A stretch of DNA of 64,000 nt from a bacterium HR40 (GCA_002898275.1 BEIQ01000001.1:1-64000), one strand, 5' to 3'; numbered from the stretch's first letter, positions 28,629-37,351 are shown. Notes: generated by a model not told the origin, from the letters alone. A program made the numbers and translations.

Positions 28629-28809
28629 CTCGGGTCCTCCGGGCTCGACCACTCGCCACTGCTTAGGGCAATCCCGAACGATGTCCAAGGGGTACGCCGG
28701 CCTGGGGTGCAGGCAATGGTCGCAGGCTGCGGATATTGCGATGCAGCAGGCTTCCATCTAGTTTGCGGCGCACAGTTTCCCGAAAGCGTCAGCTTGCGAG
28801 GATCCGCCC

Positions 28810-29979
28810 ATGCGGCAGCCCGAACGGCGCCCCGCCAACCCCTGCTTCGGCTCCGGACCCACGGCCAAACGGCCCGGCTGGTCGCCGTCGGTGCTCGACG
28901 GTGCGCTGGTCGGCCGTTCGCACCGCTCCGCCCCGGCGCGGGCGCGCTTGCTCGAGGTGATCGAACGCCACCGGCGGCTGCTCGGCATTCCCGCCGACTA
29001 TCGCATCGGCATCATGCCGGGGTCCGACACGGGTGCCTTCGAGGCAGCGATGTGGTCGCTGCTCGGAGCGCGCGGTGTCGATGTCCTGGTCTTCGAGAGC
29101 TTCGGAGCCGGCTGGCTCGCCGACATCCGCGACGAGCTCGGCCTCGAGGATGTGCGTGCGCTCGCCGCACCCTATGGCGAGCTTCCGGATCTCTCGCAGG
29201 TCGACTTCGACCGCGACCTCGTCTTCACCTGGAACGGAACCACTTCAGGGGTCGTCGTTCCGGACGGCGAGTGGATCGCCCCCGATCGCCGCGGCCTCGT
29301 GCTGTGCGATGCCACCTCGGCGGTCTTCGCCGTGTCGCTGCCGTGGGACAAGCTCGACGTCGTCACCTGGTCGTGGCAGAAAGTGCTCGGTGGCGAGGCG
29401 CAGCATGGCATGTTGGTACTGAGCCCGCGTGCCATCGAACGACTCGCGAGTTATAGCCCGAAAAGGCCGATCCCGAAGCTCTTCCGCTTTGCCAAGAAGG
29501 GGCGTCCGATCGAGGGTATCTTTCGCGGCGATACCATCAACACGCCCTCCATGCTGGCGGTCGAGGATGTGCTCGACGCCCTCGGCTGGGTCGAGACCAT
29601 CGGCGGTCTGTCCGGGACCATCGCGCGCAGCCGGGCCAATCTCGACACGGTGAGCCGCTGGGTGGAGCGCACGCCGTGGATCGACTTCCTCGCCCGGCGC
29701 CCGGAGATCCGCTCGTCCACCTCGATCTGTCTCAGCCTCGTCGATCCCCGCGTCGCGGCCCTGCCCGAGGCCGCGCAGCGGGAGTTCGCGAGGCGCATGG
29801 CGGCGCGCCTCGACCGGCTCAACGTCGCTCACGACATCGAGGCCTATCGCGAGGCGCCGCCCGGGCTGCGCTTGTGGGGTGGGGCGACCGTGCAGAGGGA
29901 CGACCTCGAGGCGTTGTTGCCTTGGCTCGAGTGGGCCTTTGCCGAGACGGTGGAGCACATCGCGGAGCTCGCGGCATGA
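28810..29979 (+). CDS. serC: phosphoserine aminotransferase
   Basis: This 389-residue class V PLP aminotransferase converts 3-phosphohydroxypyruvate to phosphoserine. It starts with NPCFGSGPTAKRPGW and has GIMPGSDTGAFEAAMW for the phosphate pocket. The PLP lysine is in TWSWQKVLGGEAQHG, near residue 190. This is the alphaproteobacterial/archaeal-type SerC, not the E. coli type. Its TGA overlaps an ATG (ATGA) and serA follows 26 bases later, giving a serCA operon. The leader before it may hold a regulatory RNA. Confidence 0.95.
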   Translation: MRQPERRPANPCFGSGPTAKRPGWSPSVLDGALVGRSHRSAPARARLLEVIERHRRLLGIPADYRIGIMPGSDTGAFEAAMWSLLGARGVDVLVFESFGAGWLADIRDELGLEDVRALAAPYGELPDLSQVDFDRDLVFTWNGTTSGVVVPDGEWIAPDRRGLVLCDATSAVFAVSLPWDKLDVVTWSWQKVLGGEAQHGMLVLSPRAIERLASYSPKRPIPKLFRFAKKGRPIEGIFRGDTINTPSMLAVEDVLDALGWVETIGGLSGTIARSRANLDTVSRWVERTPWIDFLARRPEIRSSTSICLSLVDPRVAALPEAAQREFARRMAARLDRLNVAHDIEAYREAPPGLRLWGGATVQRDDLEALLPWLEWAFAETVEHIAELAA

Positions 29980-30005
29980 CCGGAAGAGGGGCACGGGGAG
30001 AGGAG

Positions 30006-31589
30006 ATGCCGAGGGTATTGATCGCCGATCGGCTCAGCCCGGCGGCTGTCGAGGTGTTCGAGCGGCGCGGCGTGATGGTGGAGGAGCGGACCGGGCTGGA
30101 CGAAGACGAACTGGTGCGCCTGATCGGCGGCTACGACGGACTCGCGGTGCGCTCGGCCACCCGGGTGACCCGACGCATCCTCGAGGCCGGCCGGCCGCGC
30201 CTGAAGGTGGTGGGGCGGGCCGGTATCGGGGTCGACAATATCGACCTCGACGCCGCCACCGAACTCGGCGTGGTGGTCATGAACACACCTTTTGGCAATG
30301 CCGTGACCACCGCCGAGCATACCATTGCCCTCATGCTGGCGCTGGCCCGGCGCATCCCCGCAGCCGACCGCTCGACCCGCGCCGGCCGCTGGGAGAAGTC
30401 GAAATTCACCGGGATCGAGCTCGCCGGCAAAACCCTCGGCCTCATCGGCTGCGGCAACATCGGCTCGATCGTGGCGGACCGGGCCCACGGCCTCAAGATG
30501 AGAGTGATCGCCTACGACCCGTTCCTCGCCGAGGAACGGGCGCGAGCGCTTGGCGTCGAGCGCGTCGGCTTCGACGAGCTCCTCGAGCGCGCCGACATCA
30601 TCTCGCTGCACACCCCGCTCACCGAACAGACGCGCAACATCCTCTCGCGCGAGGCGCTGGCACGCACGCGCCGCGGCGTGCGCATCGTCAACTGTGCCCG
30701 CGGCGGTCTGGTCGACGAGCAGGCGCTCTACGAACTCATCGTCGCCGGCCACGTCGCCGGTGCGGCGCTCGACGTCTTCGAGCACGAGCCGGCGCGTCAA
30801 TCGCCGCTCTTTGCCCTGGACGAGGTGGTGGTGACCCCGCATCTCGGCGCATCGACGACCGAGGCGCAGGAGAAGGTCGCGCTGCAGATCGCCGAGCAAA
30901 TGGCGGATTATCTGCTCGACGGAGCGATCGTCAACGCCCTCAACATGCCCTCGGTCAGCGCCGAGGAAGCACCGCGTCTGCGCCCCTATTTCCGCTTGGC
31001 CGAGCAGCTCGGCTCGTTCGCGGGCCAGCTCACCGAGACCGGCATCCGCGCGGTCTCCATCCTCTACGGCGGCGAGGCCGCTGGCCTCAACACACGGCCG
31101 CTCACCCAGCTCGTGCTCGCCGCCTTGCTGCGGCCCCAGCTCGAGAGCGTCAACATGGTCAATGCTCCGGCAGTGGCGCGCGCCCGCGGCATCGAGGTCA
31201 CCACTATGGAACGCGAGAGCATTCCCGGCTATCGCACCCTCGTCACCGTCGAAGTCGTCACCGAACGCGGTCCGCGCGAAGTCTCCGGTACCCTGTTCCA
31301 GGGGGCCGAGCCGCGCGTCGTATCGATCCGCGGCATTCCCATGGAGGCGCGGTTGGGCCCGCACATGCTTTACGTGCGCAATCGCGACCGGCCCGGACTC
31401 ATCGGTCGCTTGGGCACGCTGCTCGGTGACGCCGCGATCAACATCGCGAGTTTCCATCTCGGCCGCGAGCGGCCAGGCGGCGAGGCCATCGCTCTCATCG
31501 AGGTGGATCAGCCGGTGGGCGAGGATCTGCTCCAGGTCGTACGCCGACTGCCCGACGTGTTGCAGGCGAAGGCGTTGCGTTTCTCCTGA
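30006..31589 (+). CDS. serA: D-3-phosphoglycerate dehydrogenase
   Basis: This 527-residue NAD-dependent enzyme commits 3-phosphoglycerate to serine. The nucleotide motif GCGNIG is at 148-153, catalytic Arg232 in NCARGGLVDE, the Glu in the following helix and His279 in TPHLGASTTEA. An intervening ASB domain and a C-terminal ACT domain (YVRNRDRPGLIGRLGTLLG) mark the long type I form. I place the start at 30006, after GGGGAGAGG. An ATG at 29976 overlapping the serC stop is an alternative. Confidence 0.96.
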   Translation: MPRVLIADRLSPAAVEVFERRGVMVEERTGLDEDELVRLIGGYDGLAVRSATRVTRRILEAGRPRLKVVGRAGIGVDNIDLDAATELGVVVMNTPFGNAVTTAEHTIALMLALARRIPAADRSTRAGRWEKSKFTGIELAGKTLGLIGCGNIGSIVADRAHGLKMRVIAYDPFLAEERARALGVERVGFDELLERADIISLHTPLTEQTRNILSREALARTRRGVRIVNCARGGLVDEQALYELIVAGHVAGAALDVFEHEPARQSPLFALDEVVVTPHLGASTTEAQEKVALQIAEQMADYLLDGAIVNALNMPSVSAEEAPRLRPYFRLAEQLGSFAGQLTETGIRAVSILYGGEAAGLNTRPLTQLVLAALLRPQLESVNMVNAPAVARARGIEVTTMERESIPGYRTLVTVEVVTERGPREVSGTLFQGAEPRVVSIRGIPMEARLGPHMLYVRNRDRPGLIGRLGTLLGDAAINIASFHLGRERPGGEAIALIEVDQPVGEDLLQVVRRLPDVLQAKALRFS

Positions 31590-31630
31590 GGTTCGGCCAC
31601 AGACCGCCGCGACCTCACGGGAACGCATGG

Positions 31631-33190
31631 ATGCGACGGAGAACCCTTCTCGGATCGCTTGCCGCTGCCGGCACTCTGCCGCTTTTGCCGCGCCTCGTGC
31701 CGGCAGCGGAGGGATTTTCGTTCGAGCAGGTGGTGGAGCGGGCGCGTCTTCTCGCCGCTGCACCTTATCGGGAGCGGGGCGACGAGCGGCCGCCGCAGCT
31801 CGCCGCGCTCTCCTGGGACGCCTACCAGCGCATCCGTTTCCGCCCGGACCACGCCCTGTGGGCGGACCTCGATGTTCCTTTCCGTATCCAATATGCCCAC
31901 CTCGGCATTTTCTTTAAGAAATCCGTGCGCCTCCACGAGGTGGTGGGGGGGAGCGAGCGGCTCATCGACTACGAGCCCGCTCTGTTCGATTACGGCGGCA
32001 CCCGCTTCGACCCGCCGCTGCCGCACGAGCTGGGATTCGCCGGCTTTCGCATCCACCACCATACGGATTTCGAGCCGGACGTCGCGGTCTTCCAGGGCGC
32101 GTCCTATTTCCGCGCTGTCGATTCCCGCAATCAATACGGCATGTCGGCGCGCGGGCTCGCCATCGACACCGGTCTCGATCGGCCGGAGGAATTCCCGGAC
32201 TTCACCGACTTCTGGCTGGTGCGGCCAGGTCCCTCGGACACGACACTGCGGGTGTTCGCTCTGCTCGATGGGCCGAGCGTGACGGGCGCCTATCGTTTCG
32301 ATATCGCCCCGGGCGACACCACCCTCTTCGATGTCGAAGCGGTCCTGTTTTTCCGCCGCTCCGTGGAACGCCTCGGTATCGCCCCGCTCACCGCCATGTA
32401 CCAATGCGGCGAAAACGACCGCCGCGTATGCGATGACTGGCGGCCGGAGATCCACGATACCGACGGTCTCGCGATCGTCACCGGCCGCGGCGAGCGGCTG
32501 TGGCGGCCGGTCGGCAATCCGACGCGGGTGCGGGTGACCACCTATCTCGACGACAGTCCGCGCCTATTCGCGCTCGAGCAGCGCGACCGCGACTTCGGCC
32601 ACTATCTCGACGACGGCGCTCGCTACCATCTGCGGCCCTCGGTGTGGGTGGAGCCCCTCGACGCCTGGGGCCCGGGTCGGGTGATGTTGGTGGAATTGCC
32701 CACTCCCGACGAGACCTTCGACAATATCGTCGCCTTCTGGAATCCGGAGAGACCGCCCGCCGCCGGTGCAGAAATGCGCCTGCGCTACCGCCTGCATTGG
32801 GGGGAACAAGCACCTCTGCCCTCGCCCCTCGCGCGGGTGATCGGTACCCGCACCGGGCGCGGCGGGGTGGTCGGTCACCCCGAGCCGCCGCGAACGCGCA
32901 AGTTCGTCGTCGATTTCGCCGGCGGCAAGCTGCCGCTGCTGGCCGCCGAACGGAAGCCCGAGATCGAGATCGAGACCTCGCACGGCTATACCACCGCACC
33001 CGTCCTCGATGCCTCGCCCTCGGGGCCGAAGGCGGGCATCTGGCGGTTGCGCGGCAGCGACGTTTTCCGTGTGGCCTTCGACCTCCACTGGCAGGACCCC
33101 AAGCCCGTGGACATGCGCCTGAGATTGCGGCTCGGCCACGAGGTGCTGAGCGAGACTTGGGTCTATCTCTTCGATCCGCCTGGCAGCTGA
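31631..33190 (+). CDS. periplasmic glucan biosynthesis protein, OpgG/OpgD family
   Basis: This 519-residue exported protein has an N-terminus MRRRTLLGSLAAAGTLPLLP that looks like a Tat signal, as in OpgD. The MdoG domain follows: FEQVVERARLLAAAPY, FDYGGTRFDPPLPHELGFAGFR, GASYFRAV, YGMSARGLAIDTG and a long beta-sandwich. A C-terminal immunoglobulin-like part includes GIWRLRGSDVFRVAFDL. It shapes osmoregulated periplasmic glucans. The partner glucosyltransferase OpgH is not in the window. The ribosome binding site is weak. Confidence 0.92.
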   Translation: MRRRTLLGSLAAAGTLPLLPRLVPAAEGFSFEQVVERARLLAAAPYRERGDERPPQLAALSWDAYQRIRFRPDHALWADLDVPFRIQYAHLGIFFKKSVRLHEVVGGSERLIDYEPALFDYGGTRFDPPLPHELGFAGFRIHHHTDFEPDVAVFQGASYFRAVDSRNQYGMSARGLAIDTGLDRPEEFPDFTDFWLVRPGPSDTTLRVFALLDGPSVTGAYRFDIAPGDTTLFDVEAVLFFRRSVERLGIAPLTAMYQCGENDRRVCDDWRPEIHDTDGLAIVTGRGERLWRPVGNPTRVRVTTYLDDSPRLFALEQRDRDFGHYLDDGARYHLRPSVWVEPLDAWGPGRVMLVELPTPDETFDNIVAFWNPERPPAAGAEMRLRYRLHWGEQAPLPSPLARVIGTRTGRGGVVGHPEPPRTRKFVVDFAGGKLPLLAAERKPEIEIETSHGYTTAPVLDASPSGPKAGIWRLRGSDVFRVAFDLHWQDPKPVDMRLRLRLGHEVLSETWVYLFDPPGS

Positions 33191-33282
33191 GGGACGGGCG
33201 GATCCCTGCCTGTCGAGGCGTCGCTTGGCCGTGGCGTCGCCCTCGTCTAGAAGCCACCGCAAAGGGATCGGGGAAACCGGGA

Positions 33283-34692
33283 ATGCCCACAGCGGAGGAA
33301 CTCGTCCGGCGGATTCGGGAGGAAGGCTTCCGGATCGTCGATTTCCGTTTCACCGATTTGGCCGGGCGCTTGCGGCACACCGCAGTCGATGCCGAGAGCG
33401 TCGATCCCTTCACCCTCGAGCATGGGCTGTTCATCGACGGATCCTCGGTGCCCGGCTGGCGGGACGTGTCGGAATCCGACCTTCTGCTGCGTCCGGATCT
33501 GGCGACCGCCTTTGCCGACCCCTTCACCGCTCAGCCGACGCTCGTCTTCCTCTGCGATGCCTCCGATCCGACGAGCGAGACGGGCTACGAACGCGACCCG
33601 CGCAGCGTCGCGCGCCGCGCTTGCGAACACCTCGTAGCACGCGGCATCGCCGAGCTCGCGCGGGTGGCACCGGAGATCGATTTCTTCGTGTTCGACGATG
33701 TGCGCATCGAGATCGACGCGACCCGCTGCGGGGTGCAGCTGCAGGCGAGCGAGACCCGAACCGCTGCCGCCCAGAGCTATCTCGGTGGCAATCCCGGGCA
33801 CCGGCCAGCCCCAGGGGCGGCCTATCTCGCCATGCCGCCGGCCGATCATCTCGCCGACATGCGCGCCGAGATGGCGAACATCCTCCGCCAGCTCGGCTTC
33901 TCGCGCATCCTCCACCGGCACGGCCGGGCGACCTCGCAATGCGAGCTGGGCTTCGAGGCGAGGCCGCTGCTCGAGGCCGCCGACCGCAGCCAGATCGCCA
34001 AGTACGTCGCCTGCCAGGTTGCCGCCTCCTACGGCAAATCGGCGACCTTCCTGCCCAAGCCGCTGCTCGACGAGCCGGGGTCGGCGCTGCGGGTCAACCT
34101 CTCGCTGTGGCGCGGCGACACCAATCTCTTTGCCGGCGGTGGCTATGCGGATCTGAGCCGGACTTGCCTGCACTTCATTGCCGGCGTGCTGGCCCACGTC
34201 CCCGCCCTCAACGCCTTCACCAATCCCACGACCAACAGCTACAAGCGGCTGCGGCCGCATTCGGACGAGCCGGTGTTGGCAACCTACGCCGCCTTCAACC
34301 GTTCGGCGGCGATCCGCATTCCCTTCGCCGCCAGCGGCCGGTTCAAACGCATCGAGGTGCGCTTTCCCGACCCGAGTGCCAACCCCTATCTCGCCTTCGC
34401 CGCCATCCTCATGGCTGGGCTCGATGGCATCGCGCGGAAACTGGAACCAGGCGACGCCATGGACCGCAACCTCTACGATTTGCGTCCGGAGGAGATCGGC
34501 GATTTGCCGCGCGCGGCCGGCAGTCTCGAGGAGGCGCTGGCGGCGCTCGAGGCGGACCATGGCTTCCTGCTCGAGGGCGAGGTATTCCCGGCCTCTCTGA
34601 TCGAGGGTTATCTCGAGGTGAAACGGCGGGAGATCGAGCTCGTGGAGCGCACCCCGCATCCGGTCGAGTTCCAATTGTACTACGGCCATTGA
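33283..34692 (+). CDS. diverged type I glutamine synthetase paralogue with altered active site
   Basis: This 469-residue protein aligns end to end with GlnA at 55191-56621 of this window, including DGSS, PEIDFFVF, NPTTNSYKRL, FPDPSANPYLAFAA and the adenylylation-type Tyr398 in NLYDLRPEE. Several metal and substrate residues differ from GlnA: Glu to Asp133, Glu to His213, His to Arg270 (GlnA MHVH is LRVN here), and the first Arg of RNRSA to Phe338. Glu131, Glu221 and Glu358 remain. It may have lost glutamine synthesis or use another substrate. There is no nearby amine catabolism gene. An MFS gene overlaps or abuts its stop. Confidence 0.88.
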   Translation: MPTAEELVRRIREEGFRIVDFRFTDLAGRLRHTAVDAESVDPFTLEHGLFIDGSSVPGWRDVSESDLLLRPDLATAFADPFTAQPTLVFLCDASDPTSETGYERDPRSVARRACEHLVARGIAELARVAPEIDFFVFDDVRIEIDATRCGVQLQASETRTAAAQSYLGGNPGHRPAPGAAYLAMPPADHLADMRAEMANILRQLGFSRILHRHGRATSQCELGFEARPLLEAADRSQIAKYVACQVAASYGKSATFLPKPLLDEPGSALRVNLSLWRGDTNLFAGGGYADLSRTCLHFIAGVLAHVPALNAFTNPTTNSYKRLRPHSDEPVLATYAAFNRSAAIRIPFAASGRFKRIEVRFPDPSANPYLAFAAILMAGLDGIARKLEPGDAMDRNLYDLRPEEIGDLPRAAGSLEEALAALEADHGFLLEGEVFPASLIEGYLEVKRREIELVERTPHPVEFQLYYGH

Positions 34693-34697
34693 TCCCG

Positions 34698-35921
34698 TTG
34701 CCTGGGGCTGCGCCCGCACCGCTCCGGCTGGCACCGGGCTCCGTCCGCTTCCTGCTGCTGCTCGCCGGGCTCATGACGGTGGGTGCGGCGAGCACCGACA
34801 TCAACCTGCCGGCGGTCGCGACCATCGCCCGGAGCTTCGCCGCACCCTTGCCCGAGGCCCAGCTCACGGTGAGCGTTTTTTTCCTCGGCTTCGGCCTCGG
34901 CCAGCTGTTCGCCGGTCCGCTGTCCGACCGCTTCGGCAGGCGACCGGTCATTCTCGCCGGTCTCGCCCTCTATCTGCTCGCCACCATCGGCTGCATCCTC
35001 GCCACCAGCCTCGGCAGTCTGCTGGTCTGGCGGGCGGTCCAAGGGACGGTCGCGGCCTTCGCGCCGGTCCTGGCACGCGCGGTGGTGCGCGACCTGTTCG
35101 AGGGCCCGCGGATGGCGCGGGTTCTGTCCTTTGCCACCGCCGTCTTCATCCTCGCCCCCATTCTCGCCCCGTCGGTCGGCGCCCTGCTCCTCGAGATGGG
35201 AGGCTGGCGGTGGATCTTCGCCCTTCTCGCCGTCTATGGTGCGCTCTTGTGGCTGGCAGGCTGGCGCTGGCTGCCCGAAACCCTGAGGGCGCCCGACCCG
35301 ATGGCGCTCAGGCCGCGGCGCTTCGTGGAGGCCTGGCAGGCGGTCTTGGGCGATCCGCGCTCGTGCCGCTATGCCGCCGTATCGGTCGCGAACTTCGTCG
35401 TGCTGGTCGTCTATCTGACCAACAGTCCGGCCGTGTTCATGGACCAGTACGGCCTCAGTAGCCGCGCATTTGCCGGGGTGTTCGCCCTCGTCGCCCTCGC
35501 TTCGGCGGCGGGCAATCTGGTCAATGCCCGCCTCGTCCGGCGGATCCCGCTCGAGCGGCTGGTCGCATGGGCCTGCGCGGGTGGTTTCGCAGCTTCGGCG
35601 ATAGCGATCCCGATCGTGCTGGGCGATCCGGTCCGGCTGCCGCTTCTGATCGTCCTGCTCGCCCTCGGCTTCTTCTGTTTCAGTACGGTGATGGCGAATG
35701 CCACCGCCCTCGCCCTCCAACCGCACGGTGCGATGGCGGGAGCGGCGAGCTCGGTGATCGGTGTTTTGCAAACCGTCGTCCCGGCTGTGGTGGCGAGTCT
35801 CGTGGCGCTCCTGCCCATCGACCGCGCCGTCCTCACCGCCGGGGCGATGGCGGCGGCCTTCCTCGCAGCGGTAATGCTCGCGCGTCGGCCGCCCAGGGCA
35901 AGTCGATCCCACCCCTCTTGA
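34698..35921 (+). CDS. MFS multidrug exporter, Bcr/CflA type
   Basis: This major facilitator of about 407 residues has twelve predicted helices. Helix 1 carries MTVGAASTDINLPAVATIA and the loop between helices 2 and 3 is GPLSDRFGRRPVILAG, the MFS signature. The helix 4 motif RAVQGTVAAFAPVLARAVVRDLF and helix 5 APILAPSVGALLL are typical of Bcr/CflA drug resistance transporters. The start is uncertain. TTG codons at 34689 or 34698 keep the first helix, and the first ATG (34773) would cut it. No good ribosome binding site is seen. It probably depends on translation of the upstream gene. Confidence 0.85.
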   Translation: MPGAAPAPLRLAPGSVRFLLLLAGLMTVGAASTDINLPAVATIARSFAAPLPEAQLTVSVFFLGFGLGQLFAGPLSDRFGRRPVILAGLALYLLATIGCILATSLGSLLVWRAVQGTVAAFAPVLARAVVRDLFEGPRMARVLSFATAVFILAPILAPSVGALLLEMGGWRWIFALLAVYGALLWLAGWRWLPETLRAPDPMALRPRRFVEAWQAVLGDPRSCRYAAVSVANFVVLVVYLTNSPAVFMDQYGLSSRAFAGVFALVALASAAGNLVNARLVRRIPLERLVAWACAGGFAASAIAIPIVLGDPVRLPLLIVLLALGFFCFSTVMANATALALQPHGAMAGAASSVIGVLQTVVPAVVASLVALLPIDRAVLTAGAMAAAFLAAVMLARRPPRASRSHPS

Positions 35922-35988
35922 AAGTCGCGAGCGGCATACCTTCATCAAGGGTGCGGTCGCCGCCCGGGGCCGCAGCCGACGGCACGGA

Positions 35989-36007
35989 TATCGCTCGCGG
36001 GAGGATA
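35989..36007 (+). promoter_or_regulatory. ROSE-like RNA thermometer hairpin over the hsp20 ribosome binding site
   Basis: TATC (35989-35992) pairs with GATA (36004-36007) and CTC (35994-35996) with GAG (36001-36003). G35993 is left bulged and the loop is four bases (GCGG). The UCGCU strand fits the ROSE consensus UYGCU and is paired to AGGA of the ribosome binding site, exactly as in ROSE elements. The GTG start follows at 36011. The 89-base leader upstream can form other GC-rich stems. Heat would open the hairpin and allow translation. Confidence 0.7.
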
Positions 36008-36010
36008 ACT

Positions 36011-36508
36011 GTGACCGAGCTCGATCTGACACCGCTGCTGCGTTCGACCATCGGCTTCGACCATCTGTCGAAGCTTCTGGATACTGCCCTCAAATGGGAC
36101 GAGGGAGCATCGTATCCGCCGTATAACATCGAGAAACTCGGCGAGAACCGCTACCGGATCGTGATGGCGGTGGCGGGCTTCGGCCCCGAGGATCTCGAGG
36201 TGGTGGCGGAGCCCAATCTGGTCACGATCCGTGGCCGGCGCCGGGAGCCGGAAGGGGTGACCTACCTGCACCGCGGGATCGCCGCCCGCGCTTTCGAGCG
36301 CCGGTTCCAGCTCGCCGATTATGTGCGGGTGAGCGACGCGCGGCTCGAGAACGGGCTGCTTGTGATCGAGCTCGTGCGGGAGATCCCCGAAGCCCTGAAG
36401 CCGCGCCGGATCGAGATCCGGGGCGCGAGGGGGGAGCGGGTGATCGAACACCGTGGCGATCCCGAAGCGGGCTCGTCCGCGGTCGCGGGATCGTCGCGGG
36501 CGCCGTGA
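36011..36508 (+). CDS. small heat-shock protein Hsp20 (IbpA-like)
   Basis: This 165-residue class A small heat-shock chaperone begins VTELDLTPLLRSTIGFDHLSKLL, close to IbpA/HspA of proteobacteria. The alpha-crystallin domain covers about residues 35-135 (YPPYNIEKLGENRYRIVMAVAGF to ARLENGLLVIELVREIPEALKPRRIEI). It ends in a Ser/Ala-rich tail. It holds unfolding proteins in the cytoplasm. The GTG at 36011 is set by GGGAGGA, which lies inside the thermometer hairpin. A second Hsp20 follows 80 bases later. Confidence 0.92.
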   Translation: MTELDLTPLLRSTIGFDHLSKLLDTALKWDEGASYPPYNIEKLGENRYRIVMAVAGFGPEDLEVVAEPNLVTIRGRRREPEGVTYLHRGIAARAFERRFQLADYVRVSDARLENGLLVIELVREIPEALKPRRIEIRGARGERVIEHRGDPEAGSSAVAGSSRAP

Positions 36509-36588
36509 CCGGGCGGCCACCGGGACGGCACCGTGGACCGACAAGGATCGGGTAACGGATCGTCCAGTCGGAGGAAGGAGGTCGAGCC

Positions 36589-37086
36589 ATGTTCGGAGTG
36601 CGCAGCCTCGTTCCCTATACCGAGACTCTGGTTCCGGCCAACCGTGACATCTTCGAGCCGTTCTTGAGCTTCCGCCGCGAGATGGACCGGATCTTCGACG
36701 AGTTCTTCCGCAGCTCCGGTCTGTCGCTGACGGCGGGCGAGGCGTGGATGCCGGCACCGCAGCTCGATCTGGTCGAGACCGACGAGGAGTACCGGGTGAT
36801 CGTCGAACTGCCCGGCGTCGACCCTAGCGACGTGACGGTCGAGGTGCGCGGTGACCTGCTCGTCGTCCGCGGCGAGAAGAAGGCCGAGCAGGAGGAAAAA
36901 GCGGAGAACCGCTATGTGGTGGAGCGTCGCTTCGGGCGCTTCGAGCGGTGCATCCGCCTGCCGGCAGCGGTCGATCTCGAGAAGGCCGAAGCGACCTACG
37001 ACAAGGGCGTGCTGACGATCCGGCTGCCGAAGCCGGCAGAGGCGCGCAAGCCGGTTCGCAAGATCGAGATCAAGGCGGCGGCGTGA
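36589..37086 (+). CDS. small heat-shock protein Hsp20, second type
   Basis: This 165-residue Hsp20 of a different subclass is related to HspC/Hsp16-type proteins. The N-terminal part (FLSFRREMDRIFDEFFR) precedes an alpha-crystallin domain at about 50-155 with PQLDLVETDEEYRVIVELPGV and KGVLTIRLPKPAEARKPVRKIEI. It lacks the IbpA-like N-terminus of its neighbour. GGAGGAAGGAGG gives a strong, apparently open ribosome binding site. Pairs of unlike Hsp20 proteins commonly co-assemble. Its stop overlaps the next small ORF as GTGA. Confidence 0.93.
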   Translation: MFGVRSLVPYTETLVPANRDIFEPFLSFRREMDRIFDEFFRSSGLSLTAGEAWMPAPQLDLVETDEEYRVIVELPGVDPSDVTVEVRGDLLVVRGEKKAEQEEKAENRYVVERRFGRFERCIRLPAAVDLEKAEATYDKGVLTIRLPKPAEARKPVRKIEIKAAA

Positions 37087-37226
37087 GGCCGACCGTCGAT
37101 CTGCCGCGAGCCTGGGTCTGTGCCGCGCTCGCGGCAGCCCCCTGGTTGTTCTGGGCCTGTCCGCCCTGTTTCGTGTTGGCGCTGCTCTCGCCACCGGCGG
37201 GAAGGGCAGGGGAACCGGAGACGTAG
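37083..37226 (+). CDS. candidate 47-residue membrane protein with CPPC motif, coupled to hsp20
   Basis: A GTG start overlaps the hsp20 stop (GTGA), and the frame ends seven bases before an intrinsic terminator. The sequence has one hydrophobic helix, AWVCAALAAAPWLFWA, running into CPPCFVLALLS. A CPPC pair beside a membrane segment is unusual. Third codon positions are GC-rich as in true genes here. I recognise no family. It may be a small membrane or metal/redox protein of the heat-shock operon. Confidence 0.45.
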   Translation: MRPTVDLPRAWVCAALAAAPWLFWACPPCFVLALLSPPAGRAGEPET

Positions 37227-37232
37227 GGGCAC

Positions 37233-37269
37233 GGTGGAACGGACCCGCTCCGTTCCGCCGGATTTTTTT
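37233..37269 (+). terminator. intrinsic terminator of the hsp20 operon
   Basis: An 11-base stem (GGTGGAACGGA with TCCGTTCCGCC, one G-T pair) and loop CCCGC are followed by GGA and seven T. This is a textbook rho-independent terminator. It sits right after the CPPC ORF and before degQ, so it separates the heat-shock genes from the protease. Confidence 0.9.
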
Positions 37270-37351
37270 CTTGACCGCTCGGAGGGTCGGGGCATTGCCA
37301 GTCGCTGCGCCAGCTCGCTGCCTGGCGCGGCTCGCAGAAGGAGGTTGCGCG

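Noticed and set aside
33191-33282. GG-N10-GC pattern resembling a sigma-54 site before the GlnA paralogue
   Set aside because: Only TGGC and GC fit, and such matches are expected by chance at this GC content. It is much weaker than the site before glnB.
36509-36588. A second RNA thermometer before the other hsp20
   Set aside because: The strong GGAGGAAGGAGG site has no upstream UYGCU or poly-U partner strand in the short gap.
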